A DNA stretch of 64,000 nucleotides from Saturnia japonica (taxonomy: Eukaryota; Arthropoda; Insecta; Lepidoptera; Saturniidae). The stretch spans positions 2,108,001 to 2,172,000 of the forward strand of contig CM065324.1 of the NCBI GenBank assembly GCA_033032175.1, in the 5' to 3' direction. Under the pieces are notes generated by a model, which was given only the letters and a program-made list of their open reading frames with translations, had not been told where the DNA came from and made no database searches. A program made the translations under genes and the position numbers. Shown in pieces: positions 22,806 through 35,600 of this stretch (the first letter of the stretch is position 1; every line of letters starts with the position of its first letter).

Positions 22806-23639
22806 AATAATAGGTACGTGACTTTGGCAGAATTGTTCAAGAGCACAGTGCTCATAAATTAAGTAATATAAAAAAAAACTATTAACATTTTTTCAGGCGT
22901 TATTTTAAAAAACATTTTAGGCGTTTAAACAAATTTACGGTAATTTTTTGGTGACTATTGCTAAAGCTGGTAAGCATCCAATTTTGTATTTATGCACGGT
23001 ATATTTTAAGATTTGGAAAAACACTGAGTTTGTGTTATAATAAACGTATTGGCTTGTGAGAGGGTGTCGCCACTATTAGTATATTAATATAGGTTAATAT
23101 TAAGTGGTAACAAAGCTGAAACATTGCTCAGCGAAGGTCCTAGCGACACCGTTCGTATTCCCCGGTTCAATGGTCCGCTAACGTCGGAAAAATCAATAGT
23201 ATATTTTCCGCCGCGCCTTCGAGCGTGAGCACAAATACTCTATTTATACATTTATTTTATTTAAAGTATATAACAGTAAATGTGCGTACTTTTCATTTCT
23301 TTAGCACCGTTGTGATTTGAAACTCGACTATGAAACGAAAAAGAGTCACTAAAAAGAGACAACACATAAGTATATCAATAAGATTTAGCCTGCGAGAGAA
23401 TGAAATAGAATACATTATACAATATTTCCTACTATATCTCATAGCCAGCGTGGTGTATTGTTAACGGATATCGTTTATGTTTTCTGTAGGTTTTACTTCT
23501 TCCAGGTGTGAACTGTACACATGGTTTATTTATTTAAATATTACATTTTACTCATGTAAAAATGTAAATGAAAACTCGTATAAAGGTACAAATGTACAAT
23601 CAAATTAACGTGTCCTACCCACCATGACATATTATGCAG

Positions 23640-23945
23640 CATGAAATACAAGTGGAATGAAGAGCCAAGGCGCGGGCTATGAACGTCATGAAAGTACAAG
23701 ATCGAATCAGAAATGTTGAGATCCGACGTCGCACTACGGTCCGCGACATTGAAAAGAGGATCATAAACTTGAAATAGAATTGGACAGGGGAAACATCAGC
23801 CAGGTAGAGTGACGGCGTTGGACGAACACAAGCTCGTTGGGTTGACTTGACGATATTTTAAAGTCACAGGTGACACCTGGATGAGATTAGCTCAGGTCAG
23901 AGATGAGTGGCGTTTAGGAAGAAAGGCCTAGGTATGCTCAGCGGT
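23640..23945 (+). mobile_element. Old, decayed RTE-type LINE 3' end
   Basis: Traces of the RTE C-terminus with stops and shifts: AMNVMKVQDRIRNVEIRRRT, VRDIEKRIINLK, GRTQARWVDL. Much more diverged than the other three RTE pieces, so a different or older lineage. Confidence 0.65.
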
Positions 23946-24334
23946 GGTCGATTACGGACTGAAAATTATCATATTCATTTGTTAAAATATATGTTATAAA
24001 AACTATTTTACAAATTTAATTCGCAAAGTGTTATCTTGAGAAACCTCAATGAAGAGTAACAACACAAGAAAGATAAATGAAACCGTGCTTAAAACAATCT
24101 CAACCTAGACCACACAGTGAAGGCGTAAAGGTAGATTTGGCCTCGGAAATGCAACAGATGGAATGCAGTCAAATGTCACAATTCCCATAAATATTTGATT
24201 CAAAGTAAAAATAGTCTAGGTACACAGCGCTACACATTTCACTTCAGAGCCAGAAATGATTTTGTAAACAAAATAAAAATTTTTTCCATTCTTGAATCCA
24301 CTGGATACACCGCCTTTAAGCCTAATTTTGTACG

Positions 24335-24665
24335 TTCTTCTTCTTCTTCTTCCTAACTTGGCAACCGGTCTTCATTAAAGAGGACCTTTAATGAAGACCA
24401 TTACTGCCATTATCGAGTGAATTATATTGTCAAGTGTTATGACGATTCAGTATCCTAATAAGATGGTGGCTCCCTTGTTAGAACTTTCTAGGAAATTTTT
24501 GTGGGATCTCGGAATGAATGCTTTCAGCTTATATTTATAATCCACCTAAGTTATACACAAAAACCAAACTATATCACGCAAAACGCCACCAATATTACAT
24601 AATATAGGGTCAAAAACCTAAGTAAATGAATTAAAAATATCAACCACAACATGTCACTTTAAGGT
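24335..24665 (+). mobile_element. Element E copy 4
   Basis: Begins CTTCTTCTTCTTCCTAACTTGG, has a local AGAGGACCTTTAATGAAGACC palindromic patch, then ACCAAACTATATCACGCAAAA; the last bases (CCCGCCAAAAACTC) are lost. Confidence 0.7.
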
Positions 24666-25291
24666 CAAGAGTTAAAAGAAGCGGTAATCTATTATTCTTA
24701 AATTACCTAAATCCAACTTTGACTTACTACAAATACAATTAAATGTTTCGCTTATATATTGTATTCTTCATTTTACTTTCTTCGAGTTTGCGCTAGAGGT
24801 GCTTCTGATCAACGTATGAATAAAATCAAAACGTACTTACTCGTTTATGGAAATTACAAAGCTTATATTAAAACACTCACGCCTGCCTTATTGAGAACTA
24901 CCTCATAAATTAATTTTAACCACAAGAAAAGGCATCGACCTACTTTTCTATTTCTAATAATTGTGATAATAATTTTGCAATAGTTTACGCAAACTAATGA
25001 TATTATATTATAAGTATAGACGCGGCCGTTCAGATTATAGGTATATTATGAATTGACATACATATCGATGATATTATTCTTTTACGCTTGCGCTGGCCTT
25101 TGTTCTTGAAAGCAGCTTCCGAATGCATCGGAAGATGTTTCGCTACACATGTGAGCTCTAAAACTCATTTAAATATCATCAAGATATTCTTCTCTACCGA
25201 AAGCTGAGACTCATTGTTGCATTCGATCCCGCGTCCTAGCGCATCGTCTCCATTTCAATGAGAATAATTCACAGCGCAATGTACGACATAA

Positions 25292-25646
25292 TCTATACTA
25301 ATATTATAAAGCTTAAGAGATTTTTTTGTATGTTATTTTAAGTCTTACGTTTGCAAGATTATTTATATCCTATTTATTGAGGAAGATTATGGGCTACATA
25401 ATTAGATAGTAGGGTAGAAGTAATTATGAACGCCAGGCAATCTGGAAAACTATATGCAAGTACGGGAAATGAAAACCACAGAAAAAAGAGTAACAACTAA
25501 AGGCCACACCAGGGTTCACAACCGGACTTCGCTGGTACGATAGATGAAGCTTGGGCTACACCGGTTACGCGGGTGTGTTGACAGCAGCCCGGTAGAGAGT
25601 TTGGTCGAATAAATTTAACACGGGTAAAACCGTGGGGCACAACTAT
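25292..25646 (+). mobile_element. Element G copy 3
   Basis: Starts A|TCTATACTAATATTATAAAGC at 25292, so the 5' terminus is well defined; the end reads GGGGCACAACTATG instead of CAGCTAG. A local insertion (around 25480-25560) lengthens the middle. Confidence 0.75.
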
Positions 25647-28290
25647 GTATTCATAAAATATGAGATGATTACTGAAATGGTACACTCTGCTCATGCCTAA
25701 GTGATAAATATAAAAGCGTGTTTTTTATAATACGATGATGAGGTAATTTTCATGGTGACGGCTCTCGGCGAAGCGGGCAGTTGCGTTGTCCGCAACGTGG
25801 TACAGAGCGGCAACGTCGCACGATCGATCGCCACACGTTTCGTCGGCTGCGTGAGTTGGTTCAAAATGTTGCATGGAGTTCTTCTACAAAGTTGTAGGTT
25901 TCCTACAAAAGGTATTTATTCGTTGCCTCGCAAAATAATAACGTTTTTTAACTGGTTTCATAATTCTTTTACCTGATTTCATCCCTAGTCGAGATACGGT
26001 ATGCTCCTTTTTAATTCTCATCTTTTTTATTAAAATTCTAGAGATGAGCGGCGGGAAAATACCCAAAGGAGAAAAACTCGGTTAATATCCAATTTGTATA
26101 AATATCGAGTAAAAACCCAGGAATATAACCAAAGAATGGGTAAATATTTTTTATAAAATCATACATACATACATATTTCATTTAATGATGCGAATTTAGT
26201 GGAGAGTCGATTACTGTGAATTAAACACGTCAAACATAAGTTAAAGTAAAATTATGAATAGTAAAATATCTGCATTTATCAGTGGCAGAGAAGTATGTAT
26301 ATGAAACACAAAACATTGTTACACTTAATGAAATATCATTGGTTTCGCTACACATTTTTGTTCATTAATCTTAAATTTATTGTATGTTGATGTAAACAAT
26401 GTTTTTGCTTCCTATTCCTGACGGAAATCGTTATGAATACGAGTGATATGTACAGCTCCTCCATCTTAAATTATACCATGGTTTAATTTAATTTGGTTAG
26501 TAGGTAGAATTAAATTGTTTTATTTCTTCATTATTGATTAACGTTCTCCTGATATCTTCGCTATGACATAATATGTTAAATTATACAATTCAAATTTATA
26601 GTAGATAGGTAAGTAAAGTTTGAGACATAATGTAAAATTAATCAAAAACCTGTTTTTTATCCACTTGAGGAATTTACCAGTTCGAATCCCATCTCTAATT
26701 GTAACATTCCACAAGCAATACATAGTTTTCATGTAAAAAATGGTTCAAGCGAATTTGTAGGTATACCGTGGATCTTAATTATATTTTTTTAAATGTAGAT
26801 TTAAAAGCCAATATCGTAAAATGTTGACGAGAAAAGTAAAAAAAAATAATGTTATTAGTTCATTACCTTATAAAATATCATTGTTAGTTCTTTATATATC
26901 CTGTCGATACTGATCATAGGTTCAACAGAGCGGATAATGACAGTTGAAGAAGTTTCCATTTGTTTTAATTAATCTTTAAAATTTGTATTACTAGCTTTTG
27001 CCCGTCCGCTTCACTGGACGTAAATTACAAAAAATAAAAAAAAGAATTACTTACCACATTCAACGTTATTATACTCTACTTCTAGGTCAAATTTTAGTAG
27101 AAACCGTGTAAGTGTGTTTAAAGGGCAAACATTCTCTTGCAATTAAGACGCTTTTATAATATTATTAGGGTGTATTTTTTGACTTAAAATTTAACAACTA
27201 CAACAACAAACACTTATTCAATTAATGAAGGATTATTAATTGTACAACATAAATACTTCATAATAGCGTTGTATACGAAATATGACGGATCTTGATAAAA
27301 ATGTAAATACTTTAATAATAGTATTTATTATATATTTGTAACATAATGTGTAAAGTTGGGAAAATATCTTCCATTATAAATATCTACAGGTTACTTACAA
27401 TTAGGTAATTATTTTGTTACTTATATTATTTTTAGGACTCAGCTATTGAGTATTGAAATAATAAATAACTACAAGGTATATTGCTCATTTGTTTAAATCC
27501 TATATATAGCAAATTTCAAACGAAGAAAATGTTTATTCATTGTCAAATTATCATCTACACCAAATATAATCAATATTTTTATTACCAGGAAAAAACTTGT
27601 TAAAAAAGTTTAAAAAATTTACATTTATAGATAAATAATATTATTGGTTATAATATACAGAGATGACGTAAACATCTTCGATTTTGTTTGTTACCAATTA
27701 AGCTTTTATACCAACTACGAACAACACTGGCCTATCTATCGACTGGTAGCGTTAATTCGGGACGTGTTATATTGACCTCGTTCGAAGCTAGACCTTTAAA
27801 TAATTTATTACTATTGATCGGATATGGAACCAGTAAAGGTGTTGGTGCTGAGATTAATAAGAAATTTAGCACTCACCGAAATAAATAAATATATGTACTT
27901 ATAATAGTATACAAGTGTTCAAGCACAGAGCCCTCCAGTGGAAGTAATAAATTAACATCGAGTATAGTTTAGTTTTTGTATACCTACATTACGCATTTAA
28001 TAAGTTTAAGAGACAATACTTCAGTGTTAAAATATCGTTTTTTAATGCTCATTCGTATTTTGTAAACCAGCGAGTGTAGCTGGCGCAACAACACTTTGTA
28101 ATTAATTTAATTAATACTTTTATTTTTAATCAAATAAGTAAAACAGTTTTCTTCAGTGTTATCCTGTACAAGTTAGGTTGAAAAAAGATCATTATATCGA
28201 CTTTATAAATGAAAGTTGTGTTAAAGTATATGGGAATGTCGTAAATAATTAAAAAAATTTGGCATAATACTATGTACTTACATAAATTTT

Positions 28291-28576
28291 AATAACCGAC
28301 ATAGCCAAAAAAGGATTATCAAGTTGAAGTGGCAGTGGGCGGGGCACATAGTTCGGAGAACTGACGGCCGTTGGGGCAGAAAGGTTCTCGAGTGGAGACC
28401 ACGCACCGGTAAGCGCAGCGTAGGACGGCCCCCCACTAGATGGAAAGACGACCTAATAAAGGTCGCTGGGAGCCGTTGGGTGCAGGCCGCACAAGATCGG
28501 TCGCTCTGGAGATCTATGGGGGAGCCTATGTTCAGCAGTGGACGTCCTGCGGCTGAAATGAATGATGAATGAATGA
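28291..28576 (+). mobile_element. RTE-clade LINE, short 3' copy with 11-bp target duplication
   Basis: Encodes KLKWQWAGHIVRRTDGRWG, KVLEWRPRTGKRSVGRPPTR and GSRWVQAAQDRSLWRS, then a GAAT/TGAA tail. ACATAAATTTT flanks both sides (28280-28290 and 28577-28587). Very close in sequence to the copy at 34337, so a young 5'-truncated insertion; the last coding codons carry a one-base loss (GGGGGAGCCTATG). Confidence 0.9.
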
Positions 28577-28587
28577 ACATAAATTTT

Positions 28588-30030
28588 TACATGCAGTTAT
28601 TTTTGTATTCACGCATTTGCACTTTTTTAGCTTCTTTAACGATTTTGGTAGGGTTCGCGTGACCCTGGTGTCACCGATGACCTCGACATGTTTGTGACGT
28701 ATTGCGCTTGCATCAGACTAGCGACGCGTAGTATAGCAGCCTGTGTAGATGTTGTATACGCATATATAAACTAATACATTGTATATTACACTCGACTGTA
28801 TCATAATATGCGTGTTTGGTTTTTTGAATGGGTCAAATCTTGTGATTTCGCGTCACCGACGTGCTCTGCAATAATTCAGAATATAATTGATTTAAAAATT
28901 CAAAATTGAGTTTTCACTTTTGTCGGCAGTCGTTATGACTGTAGAGTTTTTTTTTTTTCAATTTACAATTATCCACCGCACTCTTATTCCTAAGTAATAT
29001 TAACAAAAAGTTAATAATCACATTGCTATTAATAATCTATTATTGGTAAGTGTGTCCCAAGATAAATAATAATATAATATTTCATATATTATGTATAGTC
29101 ATGAATTTAGTCCGATTTCACCCTCGCTAATGATATAGGTTGGCACGAAGACGTTTATAGCAGTCCCGATCGATATATCCACGGCGCCATGATATTTTAG
29201 TCCGAGTCCGGAGCATTCGTATTCCTTTTATTATATACCTCCTAAAGATCGGACGGATAGGCTGCTTACATTTCTATAGAATAATAGATCACTGATATAG
29301 TAAAGTAAAAAAAAAAATTGACTGAATGGAGTTATTTTGAAATACAGTGAAAAGAATGGAGTAAATTGAAGTGAAGGCTGTGCCGTGCCTTGTGCTCTCA
29401 TAGAAGCCAATTTCCAAACACATCTATTAAAAATATAGAAGAATAAGACTAAGTACATAATACACATAAAACTGTATTATGATCGTATGGTAATAGAGGA
29501 GTAAAGGATCGGTTTATATTAGCAATTACCTACGTATCTCGTATCTCCTTTAGAAGCGAACCACTGCATTCATGAACTTATGAAAGCACACGAAATAGAC
29601 GACCGTTATGTCGGAATGCAAAATTAGCAGGCAAAATTACGGTCAGAGATAGACTATTATTATGAACTATATGAGAACGGAGAAGGTCAACACACGAGAG
29701 ACAGCTGTGTATAACGTATAACACGAGTAGTCATGAGCAGGTTATAGAAATGTTGAAATATTTATTATGATAGCGAACAAGCTAATAACGTGAAGAGAGA
29801 CGTCCCTCAATTCTTTATTCCTCCGAAGATAAACTGCTCAAGCGAGGTAATAACTGGTCCATACAATTATGCTCTTGTAATAAAACGTACATTTCACAAA
29901 AATATGAGTTTCGAAAGCGTGTTCGGTGTTATGGAACATATCATAATTAGAATTACATTTCGTTTAATCTCATGAACATAATTGTTAATACAATAAAATC
30001 TAGGTACATAATTAGTTCACAATTTAACTA

Positions 30031-30062
<32 letters not shown>

Positions 30063-33000
30063 TTCTTCATGTTTTATGTATAAAATGTTGGACAACAATG
30101 TTATTTTTAATAATAAAAATCATTCTTTAGACGATAATTAATTTTAAAAGCAAAATATGGTTTCGTTAACCTCTAATACCATGAAATTATAGATCTTTAA
30201 GTAATTGTTAAAGGTATAAGTAGTAGTAACTAATTATCCTAGTTATCTTCCTTTATGTAAATTATTTAAAACTTTGTCAGTCATTTGACCAGAAATTTCA
30301 CTGAATTTTGAAGACACATGATTCGCATTTATAATAATACTAGCTGTGCCATGCGGTTTCACCCGCATATAATTTAGAAGAAATCACTGATTGATGATTT
30401 ATAAATTGTTCACAGTATAGACAATAATTTATTGGGTGGCATCGCACGGCTCGTAAATACTATAGACATAGACCCAAGCCGAGTGCTGAATTATTTTAAT
30501 TTTGCAATTGCTCTCAAACTATAAGTCCAAATAACATTCTGTAAAAGACGAAGTTCATGTTCATTAAATTGTCTTTATGCAATTATTGCATTTGCAAAAA
30601 TTGCAAAATACTTTATTGTGGCTTATGCTATCACCGACTTTTAAAAAAATATACTAATGGCCAATATTTTTGCAGAATGTTGTATTTACATATCATCAAC
30701 CATTAAGCCAGCGCATGCGGATAAAGCAGATCGCGAGGGCTTCGACTTCCGACTTACGTAACAAAAATCAATATTTACGGCTAGCTGTGAATTTCAGCTT
30801 ATAGCTATAGCTATATAGCTTATAGCCTATACTATTCTTTGTGAGTCTGGCTATCATATAAAAAATAAGTTTTCGAATCCGACTAGTAGTTCCAGAGATT
30901 ATAGCCTGTTTAAAGAAACAAAAAAACTTTTCCGCTTTATTATATTATAAGTATGGATTTGCTTAGGTTTTAAAGGGAGTTCAACCTTTTTTGAATAAAA
31001 TCGGATTGAGTTTTCAAACATGTGTCAAAATAAAATGTAATTTAAATCAAAAGCACTAAGGAGTATTGATATCAACTTCGAAGCAAATCACCGCCAAAAT
31101 AACCTTCTACCCCTTTTTTAACCTCGTTAGGGGATGAATTTCAATAAAATATGAAACACATCTTCCATTATTTCTGTTAAAAAATGTTTGTGCAATATTT
31201 GAAGTAGATTGGACCAAGGAATCACGTTGTCCCATACAAACTTTGCTCTTCTTTTTCACCCCCTTAGGGGTAGAATTTCGGAAAATCCTTTCTTATCGGA
31301 TGAATTTTAAGTGTTATTGAAAATTCTTATTACTTAACATTCATGGAATGACTTATACTTCCCGTGTACATAATTGAATTAACGAAAAAATTTTTTTTTT
31401 TTAACATTATCTAAAAGTAATATTGAAATTTCTTATACCCTATCAACTGACCGATGATATAAGCATCCCGTGTACAAAATTTCATAAGAATCAGTCAAGC
31501 CGTTTTTGAGGTAAATCCGGACATACAAACTGACAGACTAAAGGACAAAATAAATTTAATGGCATATTCGTAATCAGTATCGTTCATTTAATATGCGGTA
31601 TATAATTAATGACGAATGTAGGTACCTAATGCATATTTCTTACCATAGATATTGGAAAAAGGTACCTAATCGATTTATAAAGTCGAATAAGGAAGGAAGT
31701 CATTCCTTTATAGGTATTTAACATTTTCAAATAATGTTCCTTTCGTATTGTTTATCCATAATTTATGGTAGGTATTCCCCTTTAAACTTCCTGGAATAGG
31801 TAAGTAATTGTGCGAAAGAATATCAACCCCCGAACGACAAGATCTCGATACAGTGTCATTGACTGAATGCGGTTGATGTAGTGAAAATGCCATGAGCCAT
31901 CCGATACATAAACAAATACACCCACTGATTTCATCGTGCACTATCCCGGGGAGCAATAAAACTGACGTACCCGGATTCCTGTTCAACCTAGGCGCGTAAA
32001 ACGTAAAAATGGAAAGCGGTCCGTCAGGCCAAACATTATCTTGGCAGTTACAATCCACCCACATTTTATATCGGGTTTGTGTTGCGACGTTGCCAGCTCG
32101 TCGCGCTGGCTGAGCACTTGAATTTCGAACGTAGTACCGAACATTGTTGCCAGCAAGCAGTATGTATGTAAAACTCGATTTGGCAAACTTTCTATGAGCA
32201 TGTTTTTGCCAAAACAGCATCTCATGTTTCCAAAATTTTGTTTTGTCTGATGAATGAACCGTTATTATTTAAAGTTATTTTAACAAAATTTTATAACTTA
32301 TAAATAATGTTCTTTGTAAAATATAAATATAAAATAATAATCAATCATAGTGCCTATTTTCATAACTGATCATTTCCTTTTCATCAGCAATGAAGTTAAT
32401 AATACGTACCTACATGTAGTACCTACTCTGAAGTATCTCCAAGCATTTGGAATAAAAAAAAAAACGACTTGATCAGACCTGTGGAAAATGCTCACATCCA
32501 TTTATCAACTAAAAAAGATCTGATTATCTTCAAATAACTGAACAGATTTTCATGAATCTTAGTTGTGAACACTTTTTAAAAAGCCACCTTTTAAATAAAT
32601 AAAAAATTTAAAATTAGATCAAAATCGATTCAGCCTTTTGACCCGTTTGGAAGCTACAATGCCACAGACACATATACATACAGATACACAGAAACAGAGA
32701 TAAGCACATTAAACTTATTACATCCCTTTTTTCGTCAGAGGTTAAAAAGGACAAGATAAGGAGAATTTACATGTTAAATTAAAAAAAAAAACACGTGAAA
32801 AAATATTAAACATTATTAGTTACTAACTAGCCCGGTAGATGTTTTTGTGCCCTTTCTGGTATTCAATGACTCGACGAAAGCGCCGCCTACCGGATCTTAA
32901 CATTCCTATAAACCATCGTCTCGATAAAATGAATATATTATGTAAATAAGGTCTCAATTGGTCGAGCTATTTTCGTGTTTGTGAGACTAACGCACGGCAA

Positions 33001-33349
33001 TTGTCTTAAAATCTTATTTATATATAACTTATTCTTAGGGACCTCTCCAATTATGACATATCTTTGGAGTTATAGTTTTTATTCTAATTCAAATTAATGT
33101 ATCTACTAAATTAGGTCGATATTTTATAGTTGTTGGCAACACTTTCAAAAGGGAAGGCCTCTGCACCTTGCTGCGTGACCAGTGTGATGTGTCAGCTCCA
33201 GCTGTCTGACACACGGAGCAGTCGCTCACGGTTCGGACAGCCGCTGCCGAGGGCGTATCTTTGCCAAGCACATCATTTGAATTCGTATCGTTTATGACAA
33301 CGGGTATGTGCGTCGCATAATATACGACAACGGGTATTTTACTTAATTT
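28588..33349. other. Gene-free stretch with one notable open frame
   Basis: Apart from element H and LINE-tail-like CATCCCGTGTACAAAATTTC at 31465, nothing is recognised. 31708-32220 (-) is open for 170 codons in higher-complexity sequence, but shows no domain, splice support or codon bias. 33130-33350 is GC-richer and unassigned. Confidence 0.35.
30340..30957 (-). mobile_element. Element H copy 1 (Helitron-like, ~620 bp)
   Basis: On the minus strand it runs from TCCATACTTATAATATAATAAAGCGGAAAAG to ...GCATGGCACAGCTAG (CTAG complement at 30340-30343). Between are GGAACTACTAGTCGGATTCGAA and ACTTACGTAACA.., shared with the copy at 59433. A TATAGCTATAGCTATATAGC patch at 30800-30820 is locally expanded. 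Confidence 0.75.
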
Positions 33350-33460
33350 GTTATTAAAAGTCCTTGTTGACGGATGTAATTCGCAGTTCATGTCCATAAA
33401 CACTGGAGTTCCTCAAGGCTCTGTGCTTTCGCCCACTCTGTTTCTTCTGCATAACAATTA

Positions 33461-34178
33461 TTAGCTGACCCGCGTAACTTCGTCTGCGTCACATAAGAAA
33501 GAGAAGGTTAGAGAGAGTGGGACGTAGGCAGAGACAAATAAGAATTGTCGTAGGCACCTACAGTACAATTTATAAGAGCCGCCCGCCTGCCACATGATTC
33601 CGCTAAAATGCACGCGCGTTACTTATTTACTATTTTTCTGCTGAGGTATTTTGAAACTGTGATATCTCCTAAGATATTCATTGAAATCAAATGATGTAAA
33701 GGGCAATTTTGTACAAAATTAAATACTTGTGATGAATAACGTATTTATTTCGATAAGGATTTATACCATGTTTATAAAAATACCTTCCCAAATAATGCAT
33801 TATTTTAGAACAAATTGTATTACCATAAAAAAGGTTATATTGAGTCAACCTTTAAAGATAGACATATGCTATTGCGGACTTTTTTTTATAACTTTTTAAG
33901 AGAAACGATTCCGTCACACATCATTGTTACGTAACTTTAACCATTTACGCAGAGCACGCAATGGAAACTTTCAAAAGGAATAAATTTTCCCCGTTTTTGC
34001 AATATTTTTAATTGATGCTCCGCTCCTATTGGTCATAGCGTGATGTTATATAGCCTTCCTCAATAAATGGGCTATCCAATACTAAAATATTTTTTCCATT
34101 CCAATTTATACTTCCTGAAATTAGCGCGTTCAACCAAACAAACAAACAAACTCTTCAGCTTTATAATATTAGTATAGA
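33461..34178 (-). mobile_element. 718-bp TC...TTAG element inserted in the jockey-like LINE
   Basis: On the minus strand it starts TCTATACTAATATTATAAAGC (34178-34158) and ends GACGAAGTTACGCGGGTCAGC-TAA at 33461. The RT core motif stops just before it and RT sequence resumes just after it. The termini are those of the Helitron-like families, and the interior is related to 51700-52110. Confidence 0.75.
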
Positions 34179-34336
34179 TGATGTTACTTTTGGGCTATAC
34201 TCATTGCTATGCAGATGACAGCACCATTCAAGGGTGCTATTGTAGCAAGCCTTCATGCGGCCGGGAAGAAACAGGAAAACAGAAGGGAGGAACCTGTCAT
34301 TGAGCTTAACCAATCCTTGCACCGTGTGTCTACATG

Positions 34337-34985
34337 CATTTTGGACGAGAAGACGTCGCGCAGTTTCCCGAACGCTGCCCAGCCGAGTTGGATTCGTCGA
34401 CTGACCTCTTTTTCAAAGTTGGACCTACCTAACTGGACTGTTTGTCCCAGGTAGACATATTCTTCAACAACTTCTAGACAAGAGTTCCCAACTGATACTG
34501 GGGTGGGCACCACATGGACATGATTTGAAAGTCATTGACCAGTGTGTGTTGCCAGTGATGACATACGGCACAGAGACGTGGTCGCTCACTGTGGGCCCCA
34601 TAAGAAAGCTCAAGGTCGCTCAGCGAGCTATGGAGAGGGCTATGCTTGGTGTTTCTCTACGAGATCGAATCAGAAATGAGGAGATCCGTAGACAAACTAA
34701 GGTAACCGACATAGCCAAAAGGATTAGCAAGTTGAAGTGGCAGTGGGCGAGGCAAATAGTTCGGAGAACTGACGGCCGTTGGGGCAGAAAGGTTCTCGAG
34801 TGGAGACCACGCACCGGAAAGCGCAGCGTAGGACGGCCCTCCACTAGATGGAAAGACGATATAGTAAAGGTCGCTGGGAGCCGTTGGGTGCAGGCCGCAC
34901 AGGATCGGTCGCTCTGGAGATCTATGGGGGAGGCCTATGTTCAGCAGTGGACGTCCTGCGGCTGAAATGATGATGATGATGATGA
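34337..34985 (+). mobile_element. RTE-clade LINE 3' end with inverted 5' segment (twin-primed insertion)
   Basis: 34525-34965 (+) encodes the RTE C-terminus: CVLPVMTYGTETWSLT, RAMLGVSLRDRIRNEEIRR, KLKWQWARQIVRRTDGRWG, VLEWRPRTGKRSVGRPSTRW and a stop, then a GAT-repeat tail. 34337-34520 encodes the residues that should come just before, but on the minus strand: VVEEYVYLGQTVQLGRSNFE, IQLGWAAFGKLRDVFSSK. The whole is bracketed by TGTGTCTACATG at 34325-34336 and again at 34986-34997. Only a few codons are lost at the inversion joint. It interrupts the jockey-like RT frame within VSTWGESN. Confidence 0.9.
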
Positions 34986-35600
34986 TGTGTCTACATGGGG
35001 AGAAAGTAACTTGGTAGTTGGTCTTCAAAGAAATCTCGATTTGCTCCCCTCCTCAATCTTCAGAATGTCTCCCTTGCAATGCGTGATAGCCTCAATATCC
35101 TAGGTGTGGATATTCGCAGCGATCTCAACTCGAGGGATTACATTGAAAGTGTCATCTCTACTATATCTCGCGGACTCGGTATCCTGAACAGGGTGCGATG
35201 GTTTTTCACATCCGGTCAGCTGTATCTTCATTACAAGGCACAACTTCGTCCGTGTATGGAATACTGTTCGCATCTCTGGGATGGATCCGCAAAATACCCC
35301 CTCGATGCTCTGGACAAGAGTCAGTTTTACGGTAACCTCCATCATGACAAGAACTAAAAGTTTTCTATGACTTATCTTTGTCGTACCGTGAAGCTGTGGA
35401 ACCTTCTCCTGGCCGGTTTGTTCCCTCCTTCTTACGACATCGGGTCTATTCAGCACAACGCGAAGAGATATTAATGCAGGCATGACAACAGCGACTACCA
35501 ATGGATTTAAGCCTCTCGGTGGTCGCCGTTGTGTTTGTGTTGTGCTGAGGATTGGAATGTGCCGTGAATATATATTTAAAAAATCTAATACTATTAAGTG

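Larger units (their letters stand above)
22806..28290. other. Gene-free AT-rich stretch
   Basis: Outside the RTE, E and G copies I see only AT-rich sequence, with small GC patches at 23130-23230 (flanked by an 8-bp inverted GGTGTCGC near 23064 and 23150) and 25750-25870. No supported gene. Confidence 0.35.
33350..35600 (+). mobile_element. Jockey/CR1-type LINE reverse-transcriptase remnant with two nested insertions
   Basis: Three separated blocks encode one non-LTR reverse transcriptase. 33365-33460 gives INTGVPQGSVLSPTLFLLH, an RT core motif. 34179-34336 gives HCYADDSTIQGC with the YADD active site, after a frameshift. 34986-35470 gives VSTWGESNL, LNILGVDIRSDL, RGLGILNRVRWFF, YLHYKAQLRPCMEYCSHLW and LCRTVKLWNLL. 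A further deletion lies between LDALDK and the RTVKLWN block. The endonuclease and ORF1 are missing (5' truncation near 33350), so it cannot be active. The 3' end (GGCATGACAACAGCGACTACC ... GGTGGTCGCCGTTG) matches several short J fragments elsewhere in the window. It is interrupted at 33461-34178 and 34337-34985. Confidence 0.85.

Noticed and set aside
34525..34965. Host gene encoding a 146-residue basic protein
   Set aside because: It is the RTE C-terminus with tail and target duplication.
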